A stretch of 64,000 nucleotides of DNA from Closterium sp. NIES-65. Taxonomy: Eukaryota > Streptophyta > Zygnematophyceae > Desmidiales > Closteriaceae. Location: NCBI GenBank assembly GCA_948144175.1, contig CANXME010001453.1, positions 3,720,001 through 3,784,000 on the forward strand, in the 5' to 3' direction. The first letter of the stretch is position 1, and the number at the start of each line of letters is the position of its first letter. A program made the translations under genes and the position numbers. The notes under the pieces are model-generated. The model saw only the letters and a program-made list of their open reading frames with translations. It did not search any database and had not been told where the DNA came from. This document shows positions 31,901 to 40,808 of the stretch, in pieces.

Positions 31901-34692
31901 GGCGATGCAGTGGCATGAGAACAGATGAGGGACGTGTTCACGTAGACGCGCCACCAATCCGTTCTCTCTCCCGGTCATGACCGACGCCCCGTCCGTGCTG
32001 ATGCCGACGATCTTGGACACATCGACAGCAGCGGAGCGAAGATGGTTCAGCAGCACCTCAAACAAGGACCCTGCATCACACCGCTCGACCGTCAGCAAAG
32101 TGAAAAACTCGCGTGCAACTTGGCGGTTCTTCAGATATGTAAGGTACACAATCATGTGTTTCCCTCGCGTGCGGTCAGTGCTCTCGTCGCACTGGATGCC
32201 CAGGAACGGTGATGCTAAGACGTGGTCCATCTGCACCCGGGTGAGGTAAGTGCTCATGCTGTGGACCATCTGCTGGAAGCCGTAGCTGCAACAAAGGACA
32301 GAGAAATTATTGTCAAAATCATATTTATTATAACTGCATGAAGTTCTAGCTGTAGTGTAGTTATTAAATTTGTAGGTGGTGCACCCCTTCATGTGTTCCT
32401 TTGCTATATGTATCTCGAATCCTATAGTGAAACCTCATTCTCCAATTTCTCTCTCACAACTCACTCGACACTCACCCTAGGTGAAAACCCGCTCAATACC
32501 TAGTTAAGGGCCTAGGCTACTAAGCCTAGGCCCCTCACCTTTCAACTTAATCTACTTTAAGTTCGACATGGTATCAGAGCTGTTTTCGTCCTGGCCTGTG
32601 GGCCCGCGTTACTCTTCCGCTGCTGAGATTTTCCGGTCGCGCGCCTAGGGCGCGTGACGATTTTAGTTTTACTTTGTCCCGCCCACGGGCGTGTGACTCC
32701 TACCCTGCCCGTCGCGCGCCCCGTGGCACGTGACGGTGCCCTTTATCTGCCCATCGTGCGCCCCGTGGCACACGATGGTGCCCTGCTCGTCGTGTGCCCC
32801 GAGGCACACGATCGGGCCCTTTTATCCTACCCGTCGTGCGCCCCGTGGCACTGGCCCGCGACGGGCCTCTCCGCCCCTGCACTCCCTGCTGCCGCCCCTG
32901 ACCCATCTGCACCGACGCCTCTTCGCCGCTCTGCGGCTTTCTTCCTTCCCACCCCCCCCTTTCTCTTGTCTCCCTGCAGCCGTGGGGAGGAGGGTATGGG
33001 GGTGGAGGGTGTTGGAGCGTGGGGTCAACTCTCTCCCTTCCCCTCCTCCTTCTTTCAGTCCCACCGCTGCAGCTGCCGCTGGGGGGGGAGGGTGTGAGGA
33101 TGTGGGTGAGCAGGGGGAGTGGTACCGGGGTGGCGGGTGTGAGGCAACAAGCAGCCGTCCCTCCACCTCTCCTCTCTTCCCCCCTTCTCTGCTGCTTCTG
33201 CAGCAGTGTGGGGGAGGGGAAGGAGGAGGGTGAGGAGATGGAGGGGGTAACCTTTCAAAGTTAGCCCGCCTGCAGTACCTGCTGTTGCTTGTTTTATTGC
33301 TCGTTGGTGTACCTCTGCAGGTTGTGCTCGACACTTAGCTATTCCTGCATGCAGTTACGGGGGGATGTCAAAATCATATTTATTATAACTGCATGAAGTT
33401 CTAGCTGTAGTGTAGTTATTAAATTTGTAGGTGGTGCACCCCTTCATGTGTTCCTTTGCTATATGTATCTCGAATCCTATAGTGAAACCTCATTCTCCAA
33501 TTTCTCTCTCACAACTCACTCGACACTCACCCTAGGTGAAAACCCGCTCAATACCTAGTTAAGGGCCTAGGCTACTAAGCCTAGGCCCCTCACCTTTCAA
33601 CTTAATCTACTTTAAGTTCGACAATTATCAGTACACGATAGTCAAGCAAGTTGTTTGACGTGCATGTTTAAATTTGCAAGCAATTTGAACCGTCACTAAC
33701 CGCGTGAGATAAACGCCGTACGACTGCCGGGGAATGTCTGGCGTGTCCTGCTACGCAAGATGCCGCATCAGCTTAGGAAACATGCTAATCGGCGCGTCGC
33801 ACTGGCACAGGAACTGAGTCGACCGCATCAGCCGTATCGCGCGGCGGCCCTCGACGTCGGAGTTGATGAAGTCCGAAATCACCTGCTGCCCCTCGCGGAT
33901 TCCCGCCGCAATCTTCATCTGGCGGTCCACCGCCGCCATGTGTGCCTCCGTATGCTCGTGCGCCCGGAACGCCTGCGTCTGCAAGTCACGGCCTCCGTCG
34001 TCTCCATGCATGGTGTACCTCGTGTTCCCCTTACCGTACGACATGCAGATGCTGCACTTCACGTACGAGAAACCGTCCTTGGTTTTCCCAAACACAAGCC
34101 AGGAAAAGTATCCAGCCCACTTCGTCTCGTAATTAATACTCGCCTCCAGGTACATCTGCTCTCGCAGCTGCGTCTTGGTGAGTGCCGGCGAGCCGGTATC
34201 CGCGCGCACCGGGATGTCACCTTCTTCCGGCAGCTCAGCTTCTTCCTGTGCAGGCTCATCGGGCTTTTCCGGCGGTGCAATACGGCGGCCTCCCACTAGC
34301 AGAGTACTCTGCGCCCACTTTCCAGATCGCGCACGCTTGGGAGCGGAAGTAGCCGACGGCGGGCCAACGGACACCCGCACCGTGCTTGGAGTAAGACTGG
34401 GCGAGGGCGGTGGAGGATTTTTGCTGCAGCCAGCAACAGCCGGAGGGAGAGTGAACGGGACGGGAATAGGAGAAGCAGTAGGAGTAGGGGTTACTACAAG
34501 GGCAGAATCGTGAACGGTAGACCTAGGCGGTTCAGGTGTGACGGGAGCAGCCGTAGATCTAATAAAATCTAGCCCAGAGCGGGGAGCATCCGAAGCTTTC
34601 TCCGGCTGGGACGGCGCTGTTGTTTTCGCTCTTACAGGCGGCTCGTCGGGGCCAGTGTCCGGAGCAGCTTCGTCGGCCGGCATGGCCTCCAT
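22966..34692 (-). CDS. hAT transposase gene, split by insertions
   Basis: Minus-strand exons with GT-AG sites and matching phase: 34692-33701, 32285-31896, 31808-31439, 31343 down to the Copia-C insertion at 30863 and on from 23618 to 23529, and 23442-22966; about 930 residues in all. Exon 1 has a TTF/BED-like zinc finger (YVKCSICMSYGKG...HEHTEAH). Exon 2 has hAT catalytic motifs (GIQCDESTD; STDGASVMTGRENG...HCIAH). The last exon has the dimerisation region (LAVLPLSTVECKRGFSRQN) and a Glu/Asp-rich acidic tail. Exon 1 holds an in-frame TAG (33751-33753), and one frame change lies near 30940. Together with the Copia-C insertion, these make the gene inactive. It resembles the ZNF862/DUF4371-type hAT branch. 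Confidence 0.88.
23624..23756 (-). repeat. Copia-C 3' LTR
   Basis: Direct repeat of 30731-30862. On the element strand it runs TGTCAAACATT to TTCTCACA. Next to it, on the internal side, is the group polypurine-like stretch (TATGGGGGTG on the minus strand). Confidence 0.93.
23960..29260 (-). pseudogene. Copia-C pol region
   Basis: Read right to left: two QLREWY copies (29166-29187, 29030-29050), a stretched knuckle variant (about 28920-28996), protease (LDSGASRSFF), pre-integrase (HHRLGHPSL), integrase (MDVWGPAPV, LHSDRGGEF), an EPGGA-rich spacer with two LREWF copies (26770-26793, 26470-26493), RT (KARYVARGFSQRQG, LVYVDDLVFAT) and RNase H (GHADASWADD). Fossil with several breaks. Confidence 0.88.
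29345..30719 (-). repeat. Copia-C leader: GC-rich tandem array and hairpins
   Basis: About 1.3 kb. The part at 29945-30600 is a higher-order array: a block of about 180 bp built from GGGGCCGCG-starting units recurs with few changes at about 29990, 30140 and 30310. Near the PBS are hairpin CGACCCGAGGGGTCGC (30639-30654) and the weaker GCGCCTCGGGGGGCGC (30666-30681). The PBS (minus strand TGGTATAGAGC) is at 30720-30730. Confidence 0.88.
30731..30862 (-). repeat. Copia-C 5' LTR
   Basis: 132 bp, the partner of 23624-23756, bounded by GGAAG. Confidence 0.93.
32311..32568 (+). repeat. TRIM 5' LTR
   Basis: TGTCAAAATC to GTTCGACA, 258 bp. Near its 3' end it carries palindromic CCTAGGCTACTAAGCCTAGG. 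Confidence 0.93.
32700..32860 (+). repeat. Hairpin repeats in the TRIM leader
   Basis: Four copies of a GTGCGCCCCGTGGCAC-type unit occur in tandem. One (32791-32810) is a perfect 8-bp stem CGTGTGCC/GGCACACG with loop CCGA; the one at 32752-32775 has a 10-bp stem with one mismatch. The CCGA loop and GCC/GGC closing stem match the first leader hairpin of the copia group. Confidence 0.8.
33366..33623 (+). repeat. TRIM 3' LTR
   Basis: Identical by eye to 32311-32568; followed by ATTAT. Confidence 0.93.
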
Positions 34693-35406
34693 TGGTGGCT
34701 AAACTGAACGAGAGAAAAATGGGACAATGAAGGCACGTAATGGAAAGAACACACTAGTGAACAAAGGAACGTTGGCTGCTGGTATGGGGAGGGAAGGGGA
34801 GGTTGGAGATGGCGGGAGCACGAAACCACCGCGCCGCGATTCCACGGACTTGATGGCAACATTCCTAGATGAATTCGTCCTTGCATTCAAGGCCGAATTC
34901 ATTCACGGACTCCTTGGCTGCCACCGCATGCTGTCTACAGGCCATTCTGGCCAATGGCAGACACATGCTGTGCACTGTGCGGTGCGCGTGGCTGCACCGT
35001 CTCATTGAGTTGGCTGCGTTGGCGTGGTTGCCAGCTGTGATGTACAGCAGCACGTAAGTGGTGTCCTTTGTCGGTATTACGTCACTCACGGGCGCGTGAG
35101 TGATGTACCTCACATGGGGCCACTCGAAGAAATGATTACGCACAAGGGGGTTATCGAAACGAAACTTCTAGGAAACTTCGTCCCAATACCCTCGCATTCA
35201 GGGTCCACGGAACGCATACTCTGCATTGACAGACTCCGCAAGTACACTACCCTGAGCCTAGTTACAAGAATTCAGAGTCCGTTCAGTAGCTACTCTGATA
35301 GGATCAGAGTTCACAAAATACAAAACCTGTGTTTGCAGGGACCACCAAGTCATAAGCCTGTAATCACCCTGAAATCAGGGTAATTACCCTGATATCGTCA
35401 GCCCTG
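34693..35406. repeat. hAT right end: 5' flank of the transposase gene and subterminal repeats
   Basis: The region from 34693 to about 35150 is the presumed promoter and 5' leader of the transposase gene. From about 35180 to 35406, many CCCTGA/CAGGGT motifs occur on both strands (for example ATTCAGGGTCC, TACCCTGAGCC, CACCCTGAAATCAGGGTAATTACCCTGATATC), followed by the inverted repeat CGTCAGCCCTG. Confidence 0.75.
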
Positions 35407-35414
35407 CACCCGAT

Positions 35415-35756
35415 ACTGAAGCACAACAAAATGAGTATGAAGTCGAAAAGGCGCGTACCACATCAAACCGCAACTGTAGGTTACGAGCTGTAACCGCCTG
35501 GAGGTTACGTAACAGCAAGCGACGCTTCAGTGAACAGTAACCGCCTCGATAGTCGAAACGTTACGCGTCTCGATAAACATAACCGTTTCCTGTAATCTAT
35601 CTTTTCTATATATTCCTGTATGCTCTTTGCTTTAATCAATTACTTGTTCTCACATACCAGCACAAGTACATTCACTCAAGACTTCCGCTGTGCTACTCTA
35701 GCACCTATTAGCCTATTCTCTGCAAAGATCCTAAGGCTGAAATCCTCAGCCCAACA
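35415..35756 (+). repeat. Copia-A 3' LTR, remaining 342 bp
   Basis: Matches 5587-5928 with about one difference. Together with 22687-22744 it makes 400 bp, the same length as the 5' LTR. Followed by TTCAG. Confidence 0.95.
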
Positions 35757-35761
35757 TTCAG

Positions 35762-36498
35762 CATAAATCTCTTAATTCTCTGATATACGTTAGTCTACGA
35801 AACATAAACTCGTTCATTTTGCGTGTCCGACCATTCGTAATTTTCTCAAAACATGGCGAAACAGATAAAATTAAACTTTTTATGCAATGATAGTATTTTG
35901 ATCTTGTGGTATTATTTTCGTTCACTCTTTCTTGGAAGTGCAAGCTTTGGTTCTATCCGATGATGGATTATCAATATCGAGGCACTTGGCAAGCATGCTT
36001 TGCCTAATCGGTGATGTCTTATTGATGGAGGAGTTATTGTCCTGCTCTTGACAAATGGAGGAGCCCCTCCCCTCTAGTGTTGAGGGTTCCACTAATCGGG
36101 CGCTTACGGTATTCCCAATGTACGGTAAAATATTATTTCCAAAACCCACTCACCAGACAATAAGCAGTTCGTTCTTACATGGTGCAAAACCTGTATAGGG
36201 GATGCCACAAATGAAACCTATGGGCATGACACGACTGAAACTAACGGCATGACACGACTGAAACTAACGCTCGGATAGGTACATGTATGCCCACTTCGTG
36301 GTGAGACATTGGAAGGAGCTGGTCATGAATGCTAGATTGTGGTAAAGACCACACAGCGGCGAGCCTGCAGTGAAGACAAGCAGGAAAAGAAATATGTGGG
36401 TTACTTCTAGAACAGTCAAATGCAGGGACGAACGCAGAGACACAGAAGTGGCAGCAGGGAGCACGGGATGAGAGGTGCAGACGTGAGTTGGACAGCAG
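35762..36498. other. Host DNA downstream of the unknown multi-exon gene
   Basis: AT-richer sequence with no supported gene. A 22-bp unit (GGCATGACACGACTGAAACTAA) occurs twice in tandem at about 36223-36268. Only short open frames are present. Confidence 0.4.
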
Positions 36499-37827
36499 CT
36501 ATATAGAGCAGACGCTTGAAACACTGATCTGGTACGTAACGGTTGTTGTGTTCCGAGCAAGAACCTCCTTTAAATGCCCTTACCTGGGGAAACTTGCGCT
36601 TGTTGTCCCCGTTATTGAGCCACCCAGCCCTCGCCAGGAGAGCGTTGTTCATGTACAGAAGAACGCACTGCTGCTTGTATACCTGCGATTAAAAGTGAAC
36701 AACAAATCATGGTTCCACCCATGAATTCACATCAAAGTGCACGCACTCATACAACGACCACTGCAAAGAATTTCAGCTGGTAATCGTGTGCAACAGGGTA
36801 CAAGCGAAGGACTTACCGCAAGGCTAGTGCGTGCGATGGGGTGTTGCCCGATAAAGTTGGTCTTGTTGTAGTCGTTGCCTGGCGGCATGAAGAAGAAACG
36901 GTTCTCGCAACTCGCACCCGAGTTCTGCGAACCCAAAACAGGAAACACGACAACCATAACCGCGGTCAACACTCATAAGTAACCATGGGGTAACCACAAC
37001 AGAATGTTATACTGTAGCTCTCCCCCCACAAACAGAGTCTCTACCACTTGCGTCCTGCGTTTCTTTTGGTACTAAAGCAAGCCTTACACAAGATTTTTCG
37101 AGAAATGGCTGACTCACCACGAACGTGCAGTCATCTGAAGAAGCAGTGATGACAAGATCGCCAGACCTGCACCAGTCCACATCACGATGAAGTTCTCAGT
37201 ACAGTACATTTAGAGTCGCTTTTGAGAATTCTCAAGAGGCAGCAGTCAACATCAATCAGGTTATCAGTGCAATGGAATGATATATAAGCCTCTTATTCGT
37301 AAAGGAGCCGGGAGCACAGGACCTTCTATCGTACCTGAGAAAACATAACTATGAACTTCCTCCTTCATTCGTCTCGCTCGCTCCTTTCTTTCTTCCCCAC
37401 ATTGACTTTTGAGTCGACTCAAAAGTCTCATAACTATGAACTTCCCCCTCCTTTCGTCTCGCTCGTTCCTTTCTTTCTTCCCCACGTTGACTTTTGAGCC
37501 GACTCAAAAGTCACCTCATAACTATGAACTTCCCCCTCCTTTCGTCTCGCTCGTTCCTTTCTTTCTTCCCCACATTCACCTTACGCCCGTCATTGCTTCA
37601 CTCATCAAGTAAGCACATAACATAACCTTCTCTTACATACTTGTGGATGATGGGGGTGCGGCTGAGCAGCTTGTTTCCAAGAAACGACACCACGCGATAC
37701 TGTGGCACAGCTCCTGCACTTCCTTTCACCACGAAGTCGCAAGGCTGGATCGCGGCGGGAGGCGGCGAGGGAAGGGAGAAGGGAGAAATGGGGACCTTAG
37801 AGCTGATGCAGCACTTGCGCAACAGAC
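36499..37827 (-). CDS. Multi-exon host gene, unknown function
   Basis: Minus-strand exons linked by canonical sites with kept phase: 37827-37641 (or from 37744, after a strong polypyrimidine tract), 37166-37118, 36924-36817, 36682-36584, 36528-36499. They encode about 157 residues: PCDFVVKGSAGAVPQYRVVSFLGNKLL, then SGDLVITASSDDCTFV, CENRFFFMPPGNDYNKTNF, HPIARTSLA, and QQCVLLYMNNALLARAGWL. The agreement of five exons without a stop is strong support for a real gene. I recognise no family. The 5' end is open: a possible first exon starts at the ATG at 38306 (MASRGFCAALLL, signal-peptide-like, with a GTACGT donor), which would make the product secreted. Cysteines in the middle exons would fit an extracellular protein. 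The minisatellite at 37340-37585 lies in the intron between the first two listed exons. Confidence 0.55.
37340..37585. repeat. Three-copy minisatellite with internal palindrome
   Basis: A unit of about 85-90 bp (CATAACTATGAACTTCC..., a pyrimidine-rich CTTTCTTTCTTCCCCAC stretch, then the palindrome) occurs three times, the last copy cut short. The palindrome at 37404-37427 is a perfect 24-bp inverted repeat centred on GAGTCGACTC; the one at 37489-37512 has one mismatch. Confidence 0.88.
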
Positions 37828-38781
37828 CTAGGCGTTGGCAGCGTTTCTATATATTTTGAATGGAATAAGCAGGTGATTTTTTAGTCGACTCTAAAGTCAC
37901 AAGGCGCTGGCGATGTCGTTGACAAAGCTTCTACATTTCCAACCAGGTCGCTGGCGCCACATTACGTTTCTCTGTAGTAAGATTAATACGAACAGGAGCT
38001 GGACGGACGCACCGCGAGAGGCCTGGAGTAGCATCGGACGCTCTGAGACGGGACCGCTTGGAGGCACATTATAAGTCCGAAGGCTGGAGAGAGGCACGAT
38101 GAGAAAGCCGGGGATGTAGATTGCAAGGCTTTAGCACAGGAAATAGAAAAAGCTGGCACTATCGCTAGCACTGGACGAGTATTTGTGCCTAGCAGCAAGC
38201 AGTACGCAGCAAGCAGTACGAAGCAAGCAGTACGCAGCAAGCAGTACGCAGTAAGCAGCATGGACGTACTTAGCAGGAGCGCTGCACAAAACCCGCGAGA
38301 CGCCATGGTCAGGTTGTGGTTCCTTGCGGAAGAAAGATAACTCGCAGTTCGCTAGGAGGGTAAGACGAATGCGCTTTATCTTGCAGGCTTTCTATATTAG
38401 CTTCCTCGCAAAAAATGTCTGACTGATATGTGTCACCTTGTTGATGTCTAATTCCTCTCACGTGTCTAGTTTTCTGTCATCCTGTCACTCCGTAATGTCG
38501 TCAGCCTTGGTACGTATAACCTGCAGTGTCGATCTGTCCTGTGGGTCCTGGCTGGGATGAGTCATGGGCAATGTCAATTGCATCGGACAGGCCACATCGT
38601 GCGGCCGGGGCAGGCCGCGCCGCGACATCAGGATTCACGAATCAGCCAGGGGAAACGAGCCCTGCGGTTCGTGGAACACCGCAACTCGAGCTGACACATC
38701 TTTGGCACGAAACTGAAAATCCCCGGAACTGGACTCTCCCAAAGTGTAGAGCCAGTGGCGGAATGAAGAAAAGTGCGAAGT
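37828..38781. other. Host DNA upstream of the unknown gene
   Basis: Probably holds the 5' end of the gene at 36499-37827 (candidate ATG at 38306). Another AGTCGACT-centred palindrome lies at about 37875-37898. No other gene is supported; the open frame at about 38526-38804 shows no domain and runs into an LTR. Confidence 0.35.
38190..38262. repeat. 14-bp microsatellite-like array
   Basis: About five tandem units of GCAGCAAGCAGTAC with small variants. On the minus strand it would code a Leu/Tyr/Cys-rich stretch if translated. Confidence 0.85.
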
Positions 38782-38786
38782 GTTCT

Positions 38787-39118
38787 TGTTACGAGTGCAA
38801 TTGAGTGAACGAACGAGAATTGCACTATCGAAGCAAGAATACAAATGAGCGAAGGCATGAGCGAACATTATATAGCGAAACTACAGTGGTAACGGTAATG
38901 GTCGAGCGACGAGCCTGGGACTGAGGTTGGGAAAATGTCGAAGCGTAGGTCCGGAGCGCGGGTTACCAGCCGAGCCGTGAGGTCGGGATGCGATGTGCGA
39001 AAAGGGCGGGATGATGAATGATGCGATGTTCGCGAGTGGTAACGGTGCTGAGTGAGGTGCTACAGTGATGTACGCGTTGAGCAGGGACGCGAAGTAAGGA
39101 AAAGGGAATTTCCTTACA
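38787..39118 (-). repeat. Gypsy 3' LTR
   Basis: 332 bp, the partner of 63407-63738. It is bordered inside by a C-run on the plus strand (ACCCCCCCTCCTAAGG), i.e. the polypurine tract of the minus-strand element. Confidence 0.95.
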
Positions 39119-39145
39119 CTACCCCCCCTCCTAAGGAGGTCCTCC

Positions 39146-39633
39146 TTATGAAAGCGCGTGGATGTCTCGGAAATTGCGGCTACGCAGGTAGTCGGTGACG
39201 ACGGGGTGATTTTCAACTTTCTCCAGGGGAACCCAATTGTCCTCGGTGGGGGTACGATCTTTCCAGCGGATCAGAAACTCCACTTTTCGGGCTCCTCGAG
39301 GGTCGCGAACTCTGTGGCTCAGGATCTTGTCGGGGGTGATGACTGGTTCGGTTGGTGGTCGTGTCATGCTGGTGGGTCGATGTCGTGGGAGTTGGCTGGT
39401 GGATGGCACGTAAGGGCGGAGTAAGCTGACGTGGAACGAGGGGCTGACGTACCAGTCAGCAGGGAGGAGGAGGTGCGCGGTGACTGGTGTGACCATGTGA
39501 CTGATTCGAAATGGCCCACAGTATCGAGGGCGGAGTTTTGGAGTGATGGGCAGGCGGAGGTTCTGAGTGTCGAGTAAAACGAGGTCGTCGGGCTGATAAG
39601 TAACGGGTCTGCGATGGCGATCGGCGTTGCGTT
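39146..39633 (-). pseudogene. Gypsy integrase C-terminus and chromodomain
   Basis: The stretch YQPDDLVLLDTQNLRLPITPKLRPRYCGPF is the GPF/Y-type integrase end. It is followed by a chromodomain (KVEFLIRWKDRTPTEDNWVPLEKVEN). This marks a chromovirus; chromodomains of this group bind modified histones and can steer integration. Cut on its upstream side by Copia-E. Confidence 0.88.
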
Positions 39634-39762
39634 TGTCAGATATATATGACATAGCTGTTGTAGGCTGTAGTGGGGTAGCACATATGGGGTACAGCTCTCT
39701 AGGGTTTGCATTTGTACCCAACTTTCACTTAGTCATTTCATTCCTGTTCTAGTATTCTCACA
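39634..39762 (+). repeat. Copia-E 5' LTR
   Basis: TGTCAGATATATATGAC to ATTCTCACA, followed by the PBS TGGTATAGAGC at 39763. Confidence 0.94.
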
Positions 39763-39789
39763 TGGTATAGAGCGGGTTCCCTATGGGAA

Positions 39790-40735
39790 CTTCGCCTAGG
39801 GCCCACCGAAGCGCGCCCCGAGGCGCGCTAACCTTTTTTTTTTCTCTCTCTCTCGAGCGACCCTCCGTATCGCCCTTCCCTCGCGGCCCCGCTGCCCTTT
39901 CAGACGCGGCCTCGCCCCTCCTTATCGAACGCGGCCCCGCCGCCATTTCAGACGCGGCCCCGCCGCCCACTTCGGACGCGGCCCCGCCCGCCCCTTCAGA
40001 CGCGGCCCCGCCGCCCGCTCCGACGCGGCCCCGCTGCCTGCTCAGACGCGGCCCCGCAGCCTGCTCAGACGCGGCCCCGCCGCCTACTCAGCCGCGGCCC
40101 CGCTGCTGGCTCCGACGCGGCCCCCCCGCCCACTCGGACGCGGCCCCGCCGCCTGCTCAGCCGCGGCCCCGCCGCCCGCTACGAAGCGGCCCCGCCGCCT
40201 GCTCTGACGCGGCCCCGCCGCCTCCTCAGCCGCGGCCCCGTCGCCCACTCAGGCGCAGCCCCGCCGCCTGCTGAGCCGCGGCCCCGCCGCCCTCCCCTCC
40301 GACGCGGCCCCGCCGCCTACTCAGACGCGGCCCCGCCGCCCGTTCCGACGCGGCCCCGCCGCCTTCACTCGCGGCCACCCCGCCCTTGCGCGGCCCCGCC
40401 GCCTCCTACCTGCGGCTCTACGGCCGCCTCTGCTGCGGCCCTTCGCCGTCCCTGCAACCCGGCCCCGCCGCCCCCCTTCCTCTCGCGCCGCCCAACTGCG
40501 GCAGCCGAGCCGCCAGCCTGCAGCAGCCGAGCCGCCCACCTGCAGCAGCCGAGCCACTCACCTACAGCAGCCGAGCCGCCGGACCACCTAGCAGTAGTGC
40601 ACCCGAGCCGCCCTGCACCCGAGCCGCCCTGCACCCGAGCCGCTCTATCGCCGAGCCGCCCGGGAGCCGAGCCGCCCAGTAGCCGAGTCGCTGAGTCGCC
40701 GAGCCGCCCTTCTGCAGAGCTGCCCGACCTGCCCT
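39790..40735 (+). repeat. Copia-E leader: hairpin and GC-rich tandem array
   Basis: The hairpin GCGCGCC-CCGA-GGCGCGC lies at 39811-39828. The second hairpin of the group is degenerate here. Tandem GACGCGGCCCCGCCGCC(T/C)-type units follow, then CAGCAGCCGAGCCGCC and CACCCGAGCCGCCCTG units. Confidence 0.88.
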
Positions 40736-40808
40736 GCCCGGTGAGCACAGTACCGCTGTCACTGCGTGCTCTTCCCCTACTGCGTGCACTGCTTCGCTGT
40801 CGTCGTCA

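Larger units (their letters stand above)
32311..33623 (+). mobile_element. TRIM-like non-autonomous LTR element
   Basis: Two 258-bp LTRs (32311-32568, 33366-33623) appear identical by eye and are flanked by ATTAT (32306-32310, 33624-33628). The internal 797 bp begins with a perfect Met-tRNA PBS, TGGTATCAGAGC, and ends with a G-run (TTACGGGGGGA) as polypurine tract. No gag or pol is encoded, and the short open frames inside show no domain. Small size plus PBS and PPT fits a terminal-repeat retrotransposon in miniature. It sits in the first intron of the hAT transposase. Orientation is taken from the PBS side. Confidence 0.93.
22745..35406 (-). mobile_element. hAT-superfamily DNA transposon, itself carrying two LTR insertions
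   Basis: Terminal inverted repeats CAGGGCTGACG (22745-22755 and 35396-35406) are flanked by an 8-bp duplication CACCCGAT (22737-22744, 35407-35414). An 8-bp duplication and short inverted repeats starting CAG are typical of hAT. It encodes a hAT transposase on the minus strand. Without Copia-C (7.2 kb) and the TRIM (1.3 kb) the transposon would be about 4.1 kb, a normal autonomous hAT length. It inserted in the 3' LTR of Copia-A. Confidence 0.96.
5529..35756 (+). mobile_element. Copia-A: Ty1/copia element carrying nested insertions
   Basis: This is a Ty1/copia retrotransposon with 400-bp LTRs (TGTTGG...CCAACA). The host target duplication TTCAG lies at 5524-5528 and 35757-35761. Order of parts: LTR, PBS, gag, protease, integrase, reverse transcriptase, RNase H, polypurine tract, LTR, which is the copia order. 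Two large insertions split it: Copia-B/D in gag and the hAT (with Copia-C and TRIM) in the 3' LTR. Counting both parts of the 3' LTR, the LTRs are equally long and differ at about one position, so insertion is recent. Besides the insertions it is broken by a handful of changes. Its codon use is much less GC-biased than that of Copia-B to -G, so it belongs to another lineage. Confidence 0.95.

Noticed and set aside
32654-33334. Open frames inside the TRIM
   Set aside because: Low-complexity Pro/Arg/Gly-rich on both strands, with no gag or pol motif; the element is non-coding.
38526-38804. Plus-strand open frame reaching the gypsy LTR
   Set aside because: It crosses the element boundary at 38787, so it cannot be an ancestral gene, and no domain was seen.
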